A stretch of 64,000 nt of DNA from Lepas anatifera (taxonomy: Eukaryota > Arthropoda > Thecostraca > Lepadidae): NCBI GenBank assembly GCA_034440635.1, contig JAOTON010000971.1, positions 620,001 through 684,000 of the forward strand, given 5' to 3'. Below, piece by piece: positions 23,856-35,479 of the stretch. A program made the position numbers and the translations under genes. The notes beneath the pieces are model-generated. The model ran no database searches and had not been told where the DNA came from. It worked only from the letters and a program-made list of their open reading frames with translations. Within the stretch, counting starts at the first letter, position 1. The number at the start of each line of letters is the position of its first letter.

Positions 23856-26355
23856 ACCCGAATAACTGCGAAAGGTTTGCTGAAAATATGCACATTTGTA
23901 GCTTGCTCGTCATATTCTGCTTCAGAGCGGTGATCAATCCGCTACAATTATTATTTCCTATCAAGCGTAGATGGTGTGATTCGCGTTTCTGCGGGAATCA
24001 GGTCACTTGTAAAATACCATTGGGTGGTATGCAACCTTAATTTGAAGTAAACAAGAAAAGAAAAAGTAAGGTGAACACTATGGAATCGATTAAATAACCC
24101 TATATCGTTTGAATCGGCTCCTTACTGTTCTCTGCCAAAACTGATCCTGCACCGGAAATTTCTAGTTCCAGCTTCAGTGCTTCGGTTGCAAAATAAATAA
24201 GGACGGCGAAAGTTAATATCTTATGTCAAATTGACCTAAACGAGAAATGTCTGCTCTAGTACCTGTCGTATTAGTCACCGGTGGATCCAGGGGAAGGGGA
24301 GGCAAAAAGGCATTTTCCTCCGACCACCCAATTTTCTCCGATTTTTTCCAACACTTCCACGGTTTTCGGTCCTGTTACCTCCCTCCAACGTCTTAGTTGT
24401 TACCTGCCCCTCTGTTAGCCTAACATCTGTTACCCCACCCTTCTCAGTCACGCTGCAGACCGCGAAACCCTGTACAACAGTGATGCTTCAGAGCTTCCGT
24501 GAGGAAATGGAAAGGATATTCACGTAAAAAAACTCTGAGCAAATCATATCTAGGTGATAATAAGTCTTATGCACTGATGTCTGCTAGAATCACCTAGTGG
24601 CCTCTATTAAAATGCTACACTCCAATACCCTATGATATCGCTATAAGCTTCCAAAAACCACAATTTTTATCGGAATGCTAGAACTCTAAATGCTTGATTT
24701 CAAACATGTTTGCACGATTAGCCTCGGTATGTTCGATATCAAGGTGAAAAATGCGCTCCGCTATATATTTTGCACTTTTATCTTAACTAATCACCCCTAT
24801 TCTGCACTGACCTACACCACATTCAATATAATATCTCACTGGAGTCTCAGCAGCATATAGTCTCCATATTTTCCCTAGCATAATTAAATTTCTACCTCAA
24901 CTCCCAACGGAACTTCTCACCCGCTTAGCACCATAACTTTCATCGTGGTGGCGCCTCCACAACAGACTAGCGTTCGACTGGGTATTTCCAAGCTATCGCA
25001 GTCTTGGGAGGCATTTGAAAATGCAGTACATCCAAAGTGACACCCATGCTCCTCTAGCCTCTCGTTTCAGTTCTCGCAAAGTAGGTCACGGGAGTCTGAC
25101 CATTCCCTCTGGTTTTGCAGCAGACCAATTTTAGCATTGCTCTTCTTGCAATGAAAATGATCACTCGCAACGAAAAAAAGCAGCTGCAGAATACCCATAA
25201 GACGGCCGCAGACACTCAATTTTTACCTTGGAGGGGGAGGGGGGAGGCGGGAGAACGATAAAAATTTGTGTGTTTTGAAAGAGGAAAATCAAGCGTATGG
25301 GGAGGCATGATCCAAACAGCCACTCTCCCCCTTCCCCGGTCCTCTAGTGGAAAACGCACATTGAACAAGTAAAGGCCGCTGAGCCGAGACTAACGGACAG
25401 AAAGTGAAAGTTACTGTGCTGAGACTTACAGGAAGTAAAAGCCAATGTGCTGAGACTTACAGAAAGCGAGTAAAAGCAGCTGCGCCGGTGATATTAGCCT
25501 TTTAGTCTGCATGCCTCGTCAGGCAGTTGTTTTGCCATTTATCCGGCGCACGTGGTGCCATTTTACGCCAGCATATTAGTGTTAGCTGGTAAACAGAAAT
25601 TAATCATCTGCTAGCAAAACACACATATTTGTTCTTTGAAACATCCTGCGTGCCACTCCTCCGTTCGCTGTGTGTCGGCCGAAGTAAACGTTCCAGGCGT
25701 GGCGGTGGAGTGCTCGTATGCCAGCGTCATTGACGTACTCGCAGTTTGGACCACTACTAGCACAACTGCACAACTTTGTCAAATGTAATTGTACGTACGC
25801 TTTGGCTCTCGCCCGCGTTAAATCAAGGTTAATCAATACGGGCTAGTCACTGGGACTTTCATTATTAACTTTCAGTCGGGTCCGGTAAATAACCTATAGT
25901 AAGTAAAGCCCCGTTTAATGACAGGCTTACGCGGAATTAAGTTACACCGTCCTTTACCTGTGCGTGCTAGTCAACGATTCCACTCGTCCGGCATCGCTGC
26001 GAACCACGAGAACGCACAATGTCGACCCCAGAACTTGGCACGAGCCCCACAGCTGGCCTCATGGCCTGTATCTCATTAATGCAGTCAGCGCACGAGGGCC
26101 CTCCACGCCCCTAAATCAGCCAATTAGTGTCAGCGCCCACACACGCAGCCGCGCCATGCATAGGAGTGTATGTCCCTCCCTGTGTTCTTCTTGGCACTCG
26201 GCTGTTTCTTGTTATTACCGCTCCTTCTTGGTACGGGAATGCTGTGGTAGTAGGCTTGTACTGTTATGTTGGCTTATACGAGTCCGAGAAATCACAATTA
26301 TTGTCGGGATTTAAGGGCAAGCCGACTTCTAAGGGCATATGGTGCCCATGTGTCC
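23856..26355. other. Intron sequence, no gene
   Basis: Apart from the MITE fragment at 24276, it holds only simple purine-rich patches (GGAGGGGGAGGGGGGAGGCGG at 25231-25251). Nothing coding. Confidence 0.5.
24276..24370. mobile_element. Fragment related to the hAT-type MITE
   Basis: CACCGGTGGATCCAGGGG, then GGCAAAAAGGCATTTTCCTCC, is the same order of motifs as the left end at 39606. No right end was found. Confidence 0.5.
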
Positions 26356-26425
26356 AGGAGATCGTAGCTTGAGGTTTTACTATGCACAACAGGAGATCGT
26401 AGTTTGAGGTTTTACTATGCACAAC
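26356..26425. repeat. 35-bp direct duplication
   Basis: The unit AGGAGATCGTAGCTTGAGGT, then TTTACTATGCACAAC, occurs twice head to tail (26356-26390 and 26391-26425) with one change (C to T). Confidence 0.93.
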
Positions 26426-26484
26426 TGCGTTTGCTATTCGCGTGAGTCACCCCTCACCCGGCTGGAAATAAGTTCACTGGTGAC

Positions 26485-26554
26485 CGGCGTAGGATTCAAA
26501 CCAGCCACCTTCGGTCCAACAGTCGAGTGTCTTCCCACTGGACCATCCGCCCTC
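26485..26554 (-). repeat. tRNA-derived SINE or tRNA pseudogene
   Basis: On the minus strand an A-box-like TGGTCCAGTGG (26545-26535) and a B-box GGTTTGAATCC (26502-26492) lie about 33 bp apart, as in a tRNA promoter. GGGCGGATGG stands at the 5' end. The body is about 70 nt but does not fold into a convincing complete cloverleaf by eye, so a SINE head is more likely than a working tRNA gene. The 35-bp duplication lies just downstream on the element's own strand. Confidence 0.6.
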
Positions 26555-26769
26555 CGTGCACTTCTCAAGAGATCGCAGTGCAAAACCACGTGGCTTGCAA
26601 TTATGACAATGACAAATAACGCCATATTAGACGCTCCACCCACTCAGTCAATTTTCACATTTTACCCCGCACTAGAAAATATACGAAGTCCTAATCACAT
26701 CCAGCCCTTACACTCTGAGGACTGCCCGGTGTAAACTTTACCAGGAACTTCATCCAGTCTTCATGAGTT

Positions 26770-27110
26770 TAACTAACTTCGACGCTGGCGGTGGCGGGTG
26801 AACTCGGACACTTTTGACAGCCAATCATGGTTGAGGGACTCCCGATAGAGTTGGCTGGGGCCGGTGCGGGGTGCGGGCAGCGGTGCGCCGTCACTGCGTC
26901 ATACCGCAGTGCGGTAGTGCGGGCCGGAATGAGCGGGGCCGGTGCCGCCACAGCGTGCAGGTCGCCGGCCGACAGCGGGCCGCCGGGAGCGGCCGTCTCA
27001 GACGCCGCAGCTGGCAAAGCTGATGACCGGGGATCAGCCAGGCACCAGCTGATGGCACAACTAGGCAGCGGGCGGCCCTCATGGCCACTGTCTCACGCCA
27101 GCTGAGCCCA
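26770..27110. promoter_or_regulatory. CpG-rich patch upstream of the first ADAR dsRBD exon's intron side
   Basis: The sequence is dense in CpG, with open frames on both strands but no recognised domain. It lies about 1 kb downstream (ADAR sense) of exon 28282-28131, so it would be intronic. A promoter role is only a possibility. Confidence 0.25.
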
Positions 27111-28130
27111 ATGCCGCCTAATACGGCTCATCCAGCTAGGAAGAATTACCCCCCCTCCCCGAGGATAAAACGGATGAAAGGAGGAAACGGCAAGCCTTGT
27201 CCGTACCTCACGTGATCAATAACGGGGCCCAAAGAAGTGTTCTCCTTGAACATTGAGCCAAAAACTACTGAACTGCTATTGAAAAAGTGACTCAGATACA
27301 TTTGTTTCCAGTTTACAGGTCAAACCACGTTACCTAATACAGTACCAAAACTTACCATTTTAATTACTGCACAAAAATTGGCTTGCGTGTTCGTTGTTTG
27401 TTTTGGCATAGTCGCCTGTAAGACGGCTGAGAAAAAGCTATTTAGAGTATTCCATTATGTCACGGGCACGGGGAGGTATGATGATTTGACAGAATAGAAG
27501 CTCACTACAAGATGACTTGCCACACGATCTGAACCAGAAAATGAGGAAAACATGTTTGCGGGCATCCGAGTTACAGCACGCGTTGAGCTCACGATATTAA
27601 TAAAATAACAGTCCAATCAAATGTGTCCTTCTCCTAAGGGCGAAGGAACTACCCAAAATGAATGGAAATTTATTCCGAACAGTTTTGCATTCGTTTCGAA
27701 AGTTTCTATGCATGCAAATTGCGGGCAACTGTCCAAGAATAGAGAGCATGCCAAATTAGCGGCCGCCCAGGCTCGGTTGAAGGAGCCGTGCTCACCAGCG
27801 CGCAGAAGGACGAGAGGACCGTGGCGGAGAAATAGCACTGGTTCAGCTCCAATTACTTTTACCGCCCCATCATAACCAAGGATCACACCTTGTTGACCGG
27901 GGAGAGATTTGGACAGGGCGGCCGTCCTACGTATTGACAAGCAACTATCTTACTTGTACCCTTTTAGATAGGCGGATCAGCGCGGGCATCGGTTCTTTGA
28001 AGAGGTTCCTGAGAGTCCGAAACGGTGTCTACCCCGCGAGTCAGAATTTGACATTTCAATACGTCGCTCGTCCCAATGTCATTAACAGCGGTCCATGGCA
28101 GGGACAACAACGGCAGCAGCAGCGTCTCAC

Positions 28131-28282
28131 CTCTACTTTGATGGTGAAGGTGGGCGCGTGCGTGGGGCCCTCTTGCTGGACCACCACGTACTCCAGGCCC
28201 GGCTTCAGCTCATTCAGCGCCGAGACGGCGTTCTTGGGCTGCGGCGGCCCGGTGCGCGGCTTCTTCCGTTTCTGCAGCGCGT
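28131..28282 (-). CDS. Adar: ADAR exon: N-terminal half of first dsRNA-binding domain
   Basis: The minus strand encodes a basic stretch (KRKKPRTG, a likely nuclear localisation or RNA-contact segment), then PPQPKNAVSALNELKPGLEY and GPTHAPTFTIKVE. This is helix alpha1 and strands beta1-beta2 of a dsRBD, much like fly Adar (QPKN, LNELR, GPVHAPLF) as I recall it. The acceptor is CTGCCAACAG at 28289-28283 (entry phase 1). The donor is GTAGAG^GTGAGA with the intron starting at 28130 (phase 0). The 152-bp length agrees with these phases. It joins in frame to VNGEEF in the exon ending at 11088, across an intron of about 17 kb. A second possible acceptor (CTGCAG^AAACGG) lies a few bases inside the exon. 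Confidence 0.93.
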
Positions 28283-30094
28283 CTGTTGGCAGACGGGTCA
28301 CCGCAGTCAGGTCAGGTCACCGGGACCAGGCCCCTCCCTCCATGTCGGGTCAACGCGCCAGGGTCAGGTCGCGACCCTTCCCCGTCGCCCGGTGACACAT
28401 AACTAAGAGTTTAACACAGTCATGTAAGTCGCCAAGCGATCTCGGAGTACCACTGTGACGGGGTTGCCGGGGAACTGGCTACCAGGACCAAGTCGACATC
28501 GCCGGCAACGAGCAGATGCTGGCCAGAACATCGCAGCCGTGTCCTGACACTGTTCGTGCACAGAGTGTGAACTCAAAATTCAGTGAAAACGAACAAAAAT
28601 GTACAAGGAAACAGGCATATGCGAGAACGTAAAATATGTCTTGCAAAATGATTACCGAAATATGTTAAATCAGCAATGAAAACAATATCAGGCAGGGTAA
28701 AGCCCGGAACTGCGGAGCAAAGGCCGCCGAAAGCAACGCCAGGTCATGTAAAATTCTGAAATCTGGAAGAGGGGACAGCTTAGACAGCTTAAAGTTTTAC
28801 TGAAAAAAACAATAATGAAAGGATTAGAATGCAGCCATTTTCTTTGGTAATTCCGTAATAAAATTCAAGGGTCTGTGACTCAAAAATTCAATACGGCAGT
28901 AAGACGTGGTATGTCAAAACTGGCTCGCTATGGGTGTGGGCTTTCACTTAAAAATATTAAATATCAGGGAAACTGCGCCACACATCCTGTAAAAACTCAA
29001 ATGCTAATTATGAATAATTTCATGAACACAGCATATAGTAGAACACGTAACGCCTCGCCACTCGCTGACGTGGGAAGCTGTCCGGCTCATCAGAAACGCG
29101 AGGGGGAAATGCGCCCATTACCATGAAGCCCTTCAGCATCCCCGCGCACTACATTGTTCACCGGTGCTGTGGTTTACCACAGAATCATGGGACATCAATG
29201 AGTCCCCTGGCACCTGCCGCGAACGTTTGAACTGGTCCAAAGCCACTGGAATGCATAATCGGAAATCGAATATTATGCAATTTGCACAACTTTGCAGGGG
29301 GTAATATTTTTAGAGGCCGCCCGGCGATAATAAAATTGTTTCAAGCGTAGAGAGGAAGGACAATTTTAATATCTAAAGAGCATCGGCTCGAACCGTCCCG
29401 CAAGCAAGCCCTGGTGCTCCTGATGCTCCTGCTTTTACGGAGATACAGTCCGAAACCAGTGGCTGCATTGATTTATCCTTCATCGCACATGAACTGACGA
29501 AGCATGCCGTCCCATTTACTTCAAAGCATGGACACTAAACGGAGCCTCTCAAAGCTTGTCCGATGATTGGAGGTTGGCGACACAACAGCTACTGAGGCTA
29601 TATAACGCCCACTTAAGCCTTGTCCCTGAACGATGGAACTCGTATTAAATATCGACATCCTTCGAAAACGCAAATAGCATCCGCATTTCCTTATGGAGGT
29701 TGCGGCAAACCATGACTCGTTAAGACTTGGCTTTCGCATATCCGCCCTCAAAAACGTTAGAATGCAGAAAACATGCAAACCCACCAGTAAAGGACCGAAA
29801 TATTGTTGAGATAACACAAATTCGGCACGAGTTTACCGAAGACATTTCCGCTCATCTAATGCCAAATTCACTAGCCGACCAGTACCTAACCCCATTATCG
29901 GCTATATTGGGGTGGGAGTCCACAGCATATTCAGCCCATCATGATGCAAGGCCGAGATACCGGAACGCGGATGCGACATAGCCAACGGCATACTAATATA
30001 AGAGCGACGTCTGAACAACGGTTGGGCCAGACCGAGCAGGGCAGCTAATAAGCCAGATTGCTACCGGCACAATTGCACATCTCCTTCGGTTCCT
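28283..30094. other. Intron or intergenic sequence, no gene
   Basis: No further exon recognised on the minus strand. If the acidic exon joins the dsRBD1 exon directly, this is part of an intron of about 4.4 kb. Confidence 0.45.
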
Positions 30095-31281
30095 TTAACC
30101 CGCGCGGGGCTGAGGGGTAAATTTTACCCCCTCGCGAATTTTTGTGATAACTCAAAAACGGCGGCGCGCAGGCCGCCAAATTTCAGTACCTTTTTTACAT
30201 AAATTTTACACATTTCTGCCACATAAAAATAAAATCGGTCGAAAACGTTTTGAGAAATAAGCAAAAATGTGACGTCACTACAGGCGATTTTTGTACCAAA
30301 ATCGCGCAATGTTTAAAGAGCTGCTGAAGCTACAGTTATGAACCGATTTCTAATTTCCTTGCATCAAACGATAGGCATTATTGTGGTCTTCAAAATGGCC
30401 ATCTCGGATTTTCAAAATTTTTTTTGGAAAAAATATTTAAACATATGATTTTTTTGGAAAAAGTTAAAATTCTAAAATTCTCAAGATTTTTAAAAAAACC
30501 GGAATTTATTTGGTAAAACACCATACAGTGCATATGCATGACAAATTTTGAGTCTCTAGCTTTATAACTTTAGCCTGGAGAGCTGCGAAAGCTCAGTGAC
30601 TCACGCTCTGATTTTTAGGGCTGATCAATACTGTCTTTATTTAGTGAATCATAGTGACCCAGGATGACCCAGGATGACCTCGTACACGCTTTACACTACT
30701 TTTATAGTGTTCCTGAGACAAAACAGGTCCAAAATCAAGTGTCATTTGGCAAAAAGTATGAACTTAAAAAGTTGACCTCTGATGACCTACCTTGACCCCG
30801 GCTGTGCAAGTTGAGACCAGAGTAGTTCAGCTATGATTCTCTGAATATCATAGCTGAATTCTGCCTGCAAAATGGCTCTAAAACATGTATCGCACGACCA
30901 CATTTGGATACAAAAATATGGTGACCTTTAGTGACCTCATCTTGACCTGACCCGGTCATGCCACCAGCCTAACGGTCTCAAAGCACCTTGCTGCATTCAA
31001 TTGAAGGCTTTCCATGAAGTATGAAGCTCATAGCTTCCATTGCCTGATCTCCGTAGCATTGCAACCTCAAAAACCACGCTTTTGACAGCTGACCTCAGTT
31101 TGACCTTGACCTTGACCTCAAACTTTAAATTAAGTACATGTTTTTAGTTGTTCGTGATGAGATCTTTCGATTGGCGTTTGAATTTTCAAATCGGACCATC
31201 AGTTCGGGAGATAACAGGGGGTAAAATTTACACCCCCAGCCCCGCGCGTTCGGCTGGAGACCTCAGCCCCGCGCGGGTTAA
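30095..31281 (+). mobile_element. TTAA-ended element with a perfect 21-bp TIR
   Basis: The first and last 21 bp are exact inverted complements (TTAACCCGCGCGGGG, then CTGAGG). A subterminal palindrome GAGGGGTAAATTTTACCCCCTC lies at 30112-30133, and a stem GGCGGC/GCCGCC at 30160-30177. TGACCT/AGGTCA hexamers are frequent in 30640-31115. Confidence 0.85.
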
Positions 31282-32685
31282 ATGAGTGGCGTGGAGTGGT
31301 ACCGTATACGTCCGTCTGTTCGGAACACGCCGGCGGATCCAGTCCACACAGATCACCTGTGGGATCACTGCCCTCGCAGTTGGAGCCACAGAGCAAACAT
31401 TACAAACAAACAAACAAACGAAAACACTCGAAACTGCATAAACCACAACATGGTGGGTGCAAGGCTTAAATTAAACACCAGGGCGATGCTTCTTCCACCC
31501 ATTAGTGGTCAGCTTACTTTTGAGAAAACGATAGACGAGATCATGGTGTGGTACCTTCGGGAGAAATGTAAAACGAATCGATCTTTTGTGTTATAGCTAT
31601 GCTGCTTCATTAAAACACTGTATAGGTTGTTATATATGTATGACCACGGGCCATGTGGACTAGATCCGCCGGCGCGGTCCGAGCAGACGGACGCATTTAA
31701 CGCTCCTCCGCCATAAAATGCCAGTTCAAGACGGCAGAACATGCATAAAGTTTCTCCCTTTATGATAGACTGGGTCCCAAGGCCGAAATATTAAATTTAC
31801 CAAAAGTCAACAACCAAAGAAAACGGATCACGTGTTGGAATCACATTTCAGCTTGCTTCATTGTTGACGTTTCACAAGAGCAGCATTCAAGAGGCGCTGC
31901 CATCTTATACCTTGAGCAGAGCGGCCGACCTTTTAAGCAAGTGACCGGGGAAATAAGATTGCTATACACGGTTGCAGTACTTGCAACGGACATAAGCAAC
32001 GGAGGTCAACATACCTCGGCTAGAGGTTTATCGAGCTGGATTTCCAGTCAGGCCGCGGCGACGCTCGCTGGTGGCGTGCGACAGGGTGCGGGGGGGGGGG
32101 TAATCAGCGGCGCGTTGGTTCAGTGCGTGTGGACTGCCCACAGGGTCAACGCCGGCCAGCCACAGCGAATTACCTCCAGCGGATCGGACCGACAAATACT
32201 CAGCACCCAGCCAATGTGGCGTGACGAAGCACCGTTCACTGTCTCTCCTCCGGTGATAACTCACCGCCGAAGAAGCGCGGTCAGGTCTCACACAGACAGA
32301 CAGGCATGTTCTACAGACGCGAGAGGGCATATTTTGGGCTAGCCACGCTAGTTTCTTTTCCAGACAGGCCGCGACAGAGTGATGTTTCCCTGGGGCGAAA
32401 TCCAGCAAAAGAAACCCTGAAGGTTCCATGGCAGTATTCAACTGCAGAGAGAGGCCAATTATTGAAGACTTTTGTTCATTGCTGAAGTGTGTACAAGTCA
32501 AAAGGCGACATATTTAAGACCCAGACATGTGAGTGTCCTGACTGGATTTGCAACCGACGTTAGTACGCTAACCGATAATTAAAGGCAGGAAGGAGCATTT
32601 AAGGTTCAGGCGGTCCCAGTCGATACACGCGACCGATGTCATACATCAAATGACCAATAACAACAAAACTACAAAAAAAACTTAC
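31282..32685. other. Intron or intergenic sequence, no gene
   Basis: It has a run of ten or more G at about 32090 and otherwise no recognised feature. Confidence 0.5.
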
Positions 32686-33464
32686 TTTTGCCGTCGCTGG
32701 GCGAATTAGGGCACACCTCTGGCGTGAATTCCGCTCTCTGCGGGTCAGACTCTGAGCTATTTCCCGGGTCCAGTTCTTCCGCTGAGTCAGACACAGGATC
32801 AGAACTCAACAACAACGGCTCTAGTTCCAAGTCCGCGGTCACATCAAGCTTCCCAGGCGAGTCCAGCCTCGAGTCCGAGTCCTGAGGCGTGTCCAGCCTC
32901 GAGTCTGAGTCCTGAGGCGAGTCCAGTCTCGAGTCTGAGTCCTGAGACGAGTCTAGCCTCGAGTCTGAGTCCTGCTGCTCTCCCACCCGAGGATTCAGAG
33001 GATCCTCCACGAGCTCTGACGCTGAGACCGCCTCTAGTTCACACTCGGCATCCAGATACACATCACAGTCCTGCCTCCAGGCCAGGTCTTTCCCATTGTT
33101 ACTATCCAGTTCACACTGGGTATCGCTGAATACCTCGCTGCACACTCCCGGTCCCGACTCGCACGATCCGTCCGATCCGGAGTCATCTTCACAGTGACCC
33201 CGTGGGACCACACCGGCAGCATGTCCGTTCTGTAGCCTCAGGCCACAGTCCGGCGGTAACGTCTGAGGACTGTAATCCGACCGGCCGCGTCCCGCCGTGC
33301 ACTCCTCTGACCCGTCTCGGACCATCGCCTGGCCAGGTGGGCCTGGACCCGGCTGCCCCTGGCCGGCTCCGGAGTGCCGCCTCACGGCCTCGCGTGCAGC
33401 AGTATTGGCCCGCAGGCCGCCCGCACTGGCGGCGCCGCCGAACACTAGCCAGCACGCCACCGTA
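32686..33464 (-). CDS. Acidic Ser/Asp-rich exon with QDSDSRLDSP repeats; possible ADAR N-terminal region
   Basis: This open frame on the minus strand is rich in Asp, Glu and Ser. Midway it carries four near-perfect copies of the decapeptide QDSDSRLDSP (30-bp DNA units at about 32857-32976). Such sequence is expected to be disordered and a casein-kinase-type phosphorylation target. The left boundary is well supported: GGCAAAA^GTAAGT with the intron from 32685 (phase 1). The next recognised minus-strand exon, 28282-28131 of ADAR, enters in the matching phase. The right boundary is uncertain. Acceptor CACTGCAG (33470-33465) needs phase 2 from upstream. Another acceptor, TGTTCAG at 33494, opens a different frame that would need a frame correction. 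No family recognised. Confidence 0.6.
32857..32976 (-). repeat. 30-bp coding tandem repeat (four units)
   Basis: Four 30-bp units, each containing CTCGAGTCTGAGTCCTGAG-type sequence on the plus strand, encode QDSDSRLDSP-like decapeptides on the minus strand. The period is a multiple of three, so copy-number changes keep the frame. Confidence 0.85.
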
Positions 33465-34403
33465 CTGCAGTGACACAGCCCGGGAGAGAAACACTGAACA
33501 GAGGTGCAGGCAGATCACTCCCAATCCCCGTCAGGGGCAGATGCGCACGGATTTGACCTCACGCTGAGATCAAACTCACTGCCAATCCCAGAGAGTCGGG
33601 GAATTCGGGCACTGGTTAATCTCACGCTGAAACCAAACTTCCGAATAACAACCTCGGAACGGATAAGTCGGTGGATGATAACCGTCGTATTTTAGTGGTG
33701 ATCTCAGAACTGGCTTGCAATCGTGAATGAGGCTGAGCCGTGATTCAGTCCCAACGCAAGGGCGGTTACATCGCCAAGTAACAAAATTCAAATTAATTTT
33801 TCACTCGGAATGGAGTTCCACAGCTCATGAGATCACACAGCTTCCAATTCACAAATCAGGTTGACGAGTAGCGAACCCCAAGGGGCGGAGCCGTCTCTGC
33901 CACAGCCGACACAGCCGGCCGCCGTCTCCTCGGGAGCAGCGTCGTCACAGCACTGACGCACCGTGGCGGCGCGACCTTCTAACGTCGCCCGTCCGTTGCC
34001 GGCTCCACTGCAGTCGGCCGCAGCCCCGCTCCTCACTCCTCAGCCGCGCCCCAGTCCCGTGCAGTCGTGCCGGCGGCGAATTACTGTAGGCATTACCGGC
34101 GCGGCGGCGGCCCGGCCGGCAGACCACCATCTGCGAGCGCGGCATTAGGCGCCGGCACGCCTCACCACCCCGGCGACAACGACGCCCGGAGTCGTCAGCG
34201 CCGCGAGTTATGGACGCGCCGCCGACGGCTGACACAGTTAACCCGCGCCCCATCCCCCCCACACCCCCACAGGGGACCGTGGCCGACCCCACCCCCTCCC
34301 AGCACCTCTGCACGCCCAATTACCCACTCTAAAACCACCTCGACTTGAACTGCCTGACCGCACTCTAGCTTCCCCTCCCAGCCACGAAATGTGAAGTACT
34401 TAC
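33465..34403 (-). other. Probable intron between the Gln-rich and acidic exons
   Basis: The intron is bounded by a strong donor GTAAGT at 34403 and a candidate acceptor CACTGCAG at 33470. Donor phase 1 does not match this acceptor's phase 2, so either another acceptor is used or one of the exons has a base error. The first part (33.9-34.35 kb) is CpG-rich. No gene is seen inside. Confidence 0.5.
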
Positions 34404-35447
34404 CATTGTTGTCATCGGCGGGATTATCTGCGGCGTCCTTTCCACCGTCAGGTTCATTGGCCGACGCCAGGTCGTCCTCATCTACATGCACGTCAAACAG
34501 GAAATCGGAGCGTTCCGTGTCCGGAGTGGCGCCGTCGTCGGAGCCGACGGTGAAGTGCACCGCTGGGAGCGGCTCGCGGTCAGGGCCGGCTCCCGGCTCC
34601 GGCAGAGGGGCACTCTCAGCCGGGCACGTGTCGGCTTCACCGTCCGGCCGGCACTCAGGGGTGGCGTCTGACTGCAGACTCTGTTCAGAGTGGCACTCAG
34701 CTGAGGGCTCGCCTGCACCCTCCTGCTGATTGGAATGCGAGTCCAATGGCGGCTGTGCCGGCGGCAGCGGGGTGTCGTGACTGGCAGCTGGGGGCCGCGC
34801 GTTGTCTCCCCCGCTATCCCAGGCCAAGGCACTGTTGGGCGATACCGCCGCGCTGCTCAGGCCACTGTCCGTCTCCAGTTCGGTGATAACCACGCCCTCC
34901 GTGCACTCCGGCGTCGTGTACTGCTGCGTCAGACTGTTCTCCCTGTACCCGCCACAGCAGGCGGGTGCCGGACCAGGCGGAGGCAGAAGGGGCGCCCCCA
35001 CGGTGTAGCCTGGCACGCCCCAGACGGGATAGAGGTCGGTGCGCAGCAAGGGACTTCCCACCGACTGCCACTCGCACCCCAACGGTCCATAGGGCGGCTC
35101 CGGCTCCGCCGACGGCACCGGCGCACCTGCGTACCGCTGCTGCTGGTACAACAGCTGACGATCCTGCTGTAGCTGCTGCTGAAGCCGCTCCTGCTGCATC
35201 TGCAGCTGCTGCAACCGCTGAAGTCTCTCCTGCTCAAACTGCAGCTGCTGCTGGCGCTGCCTCTCGCTGCAGAAATGGGCTAGCTGCCGCTGCTGCTGCA
35301 GCTGCTGAGAGGCGGGCTTGTAGGCAACCATTTGGTACCTGCTCGGCTGGAGCTGAGCCAGCTGCATCTGCTGCTCCTGCGGACGCTGTTGGCTCTGAGC
35401 CAAAGGATATCGCTCCTGGTTCTCCTGCAAGAGATGTTGCTGCGATC

Positions 35448-35479
<32 letters not shown>

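Larger units (their letters stand above)
11089..28130 (-). other. ADAR intron splitting dsRBD1
   Basis: This is a 17-kb phase-0 intron between KVE and VNGEEF inside dsRBD1. It contains a 4.3-kb DNA transposon on the opposite strand, three TTAA-ended elements, a large inverted repeat and a tRNA-derived SINE. No other ADAR exon was recognised inside it. Confidence 0.82.

Noticed and set aside
26485..26554. Functional tRNA gene
   Set aside because: A and B boxes are present but no full cloverleaf with paired acceptor stem could be drawn by eye.
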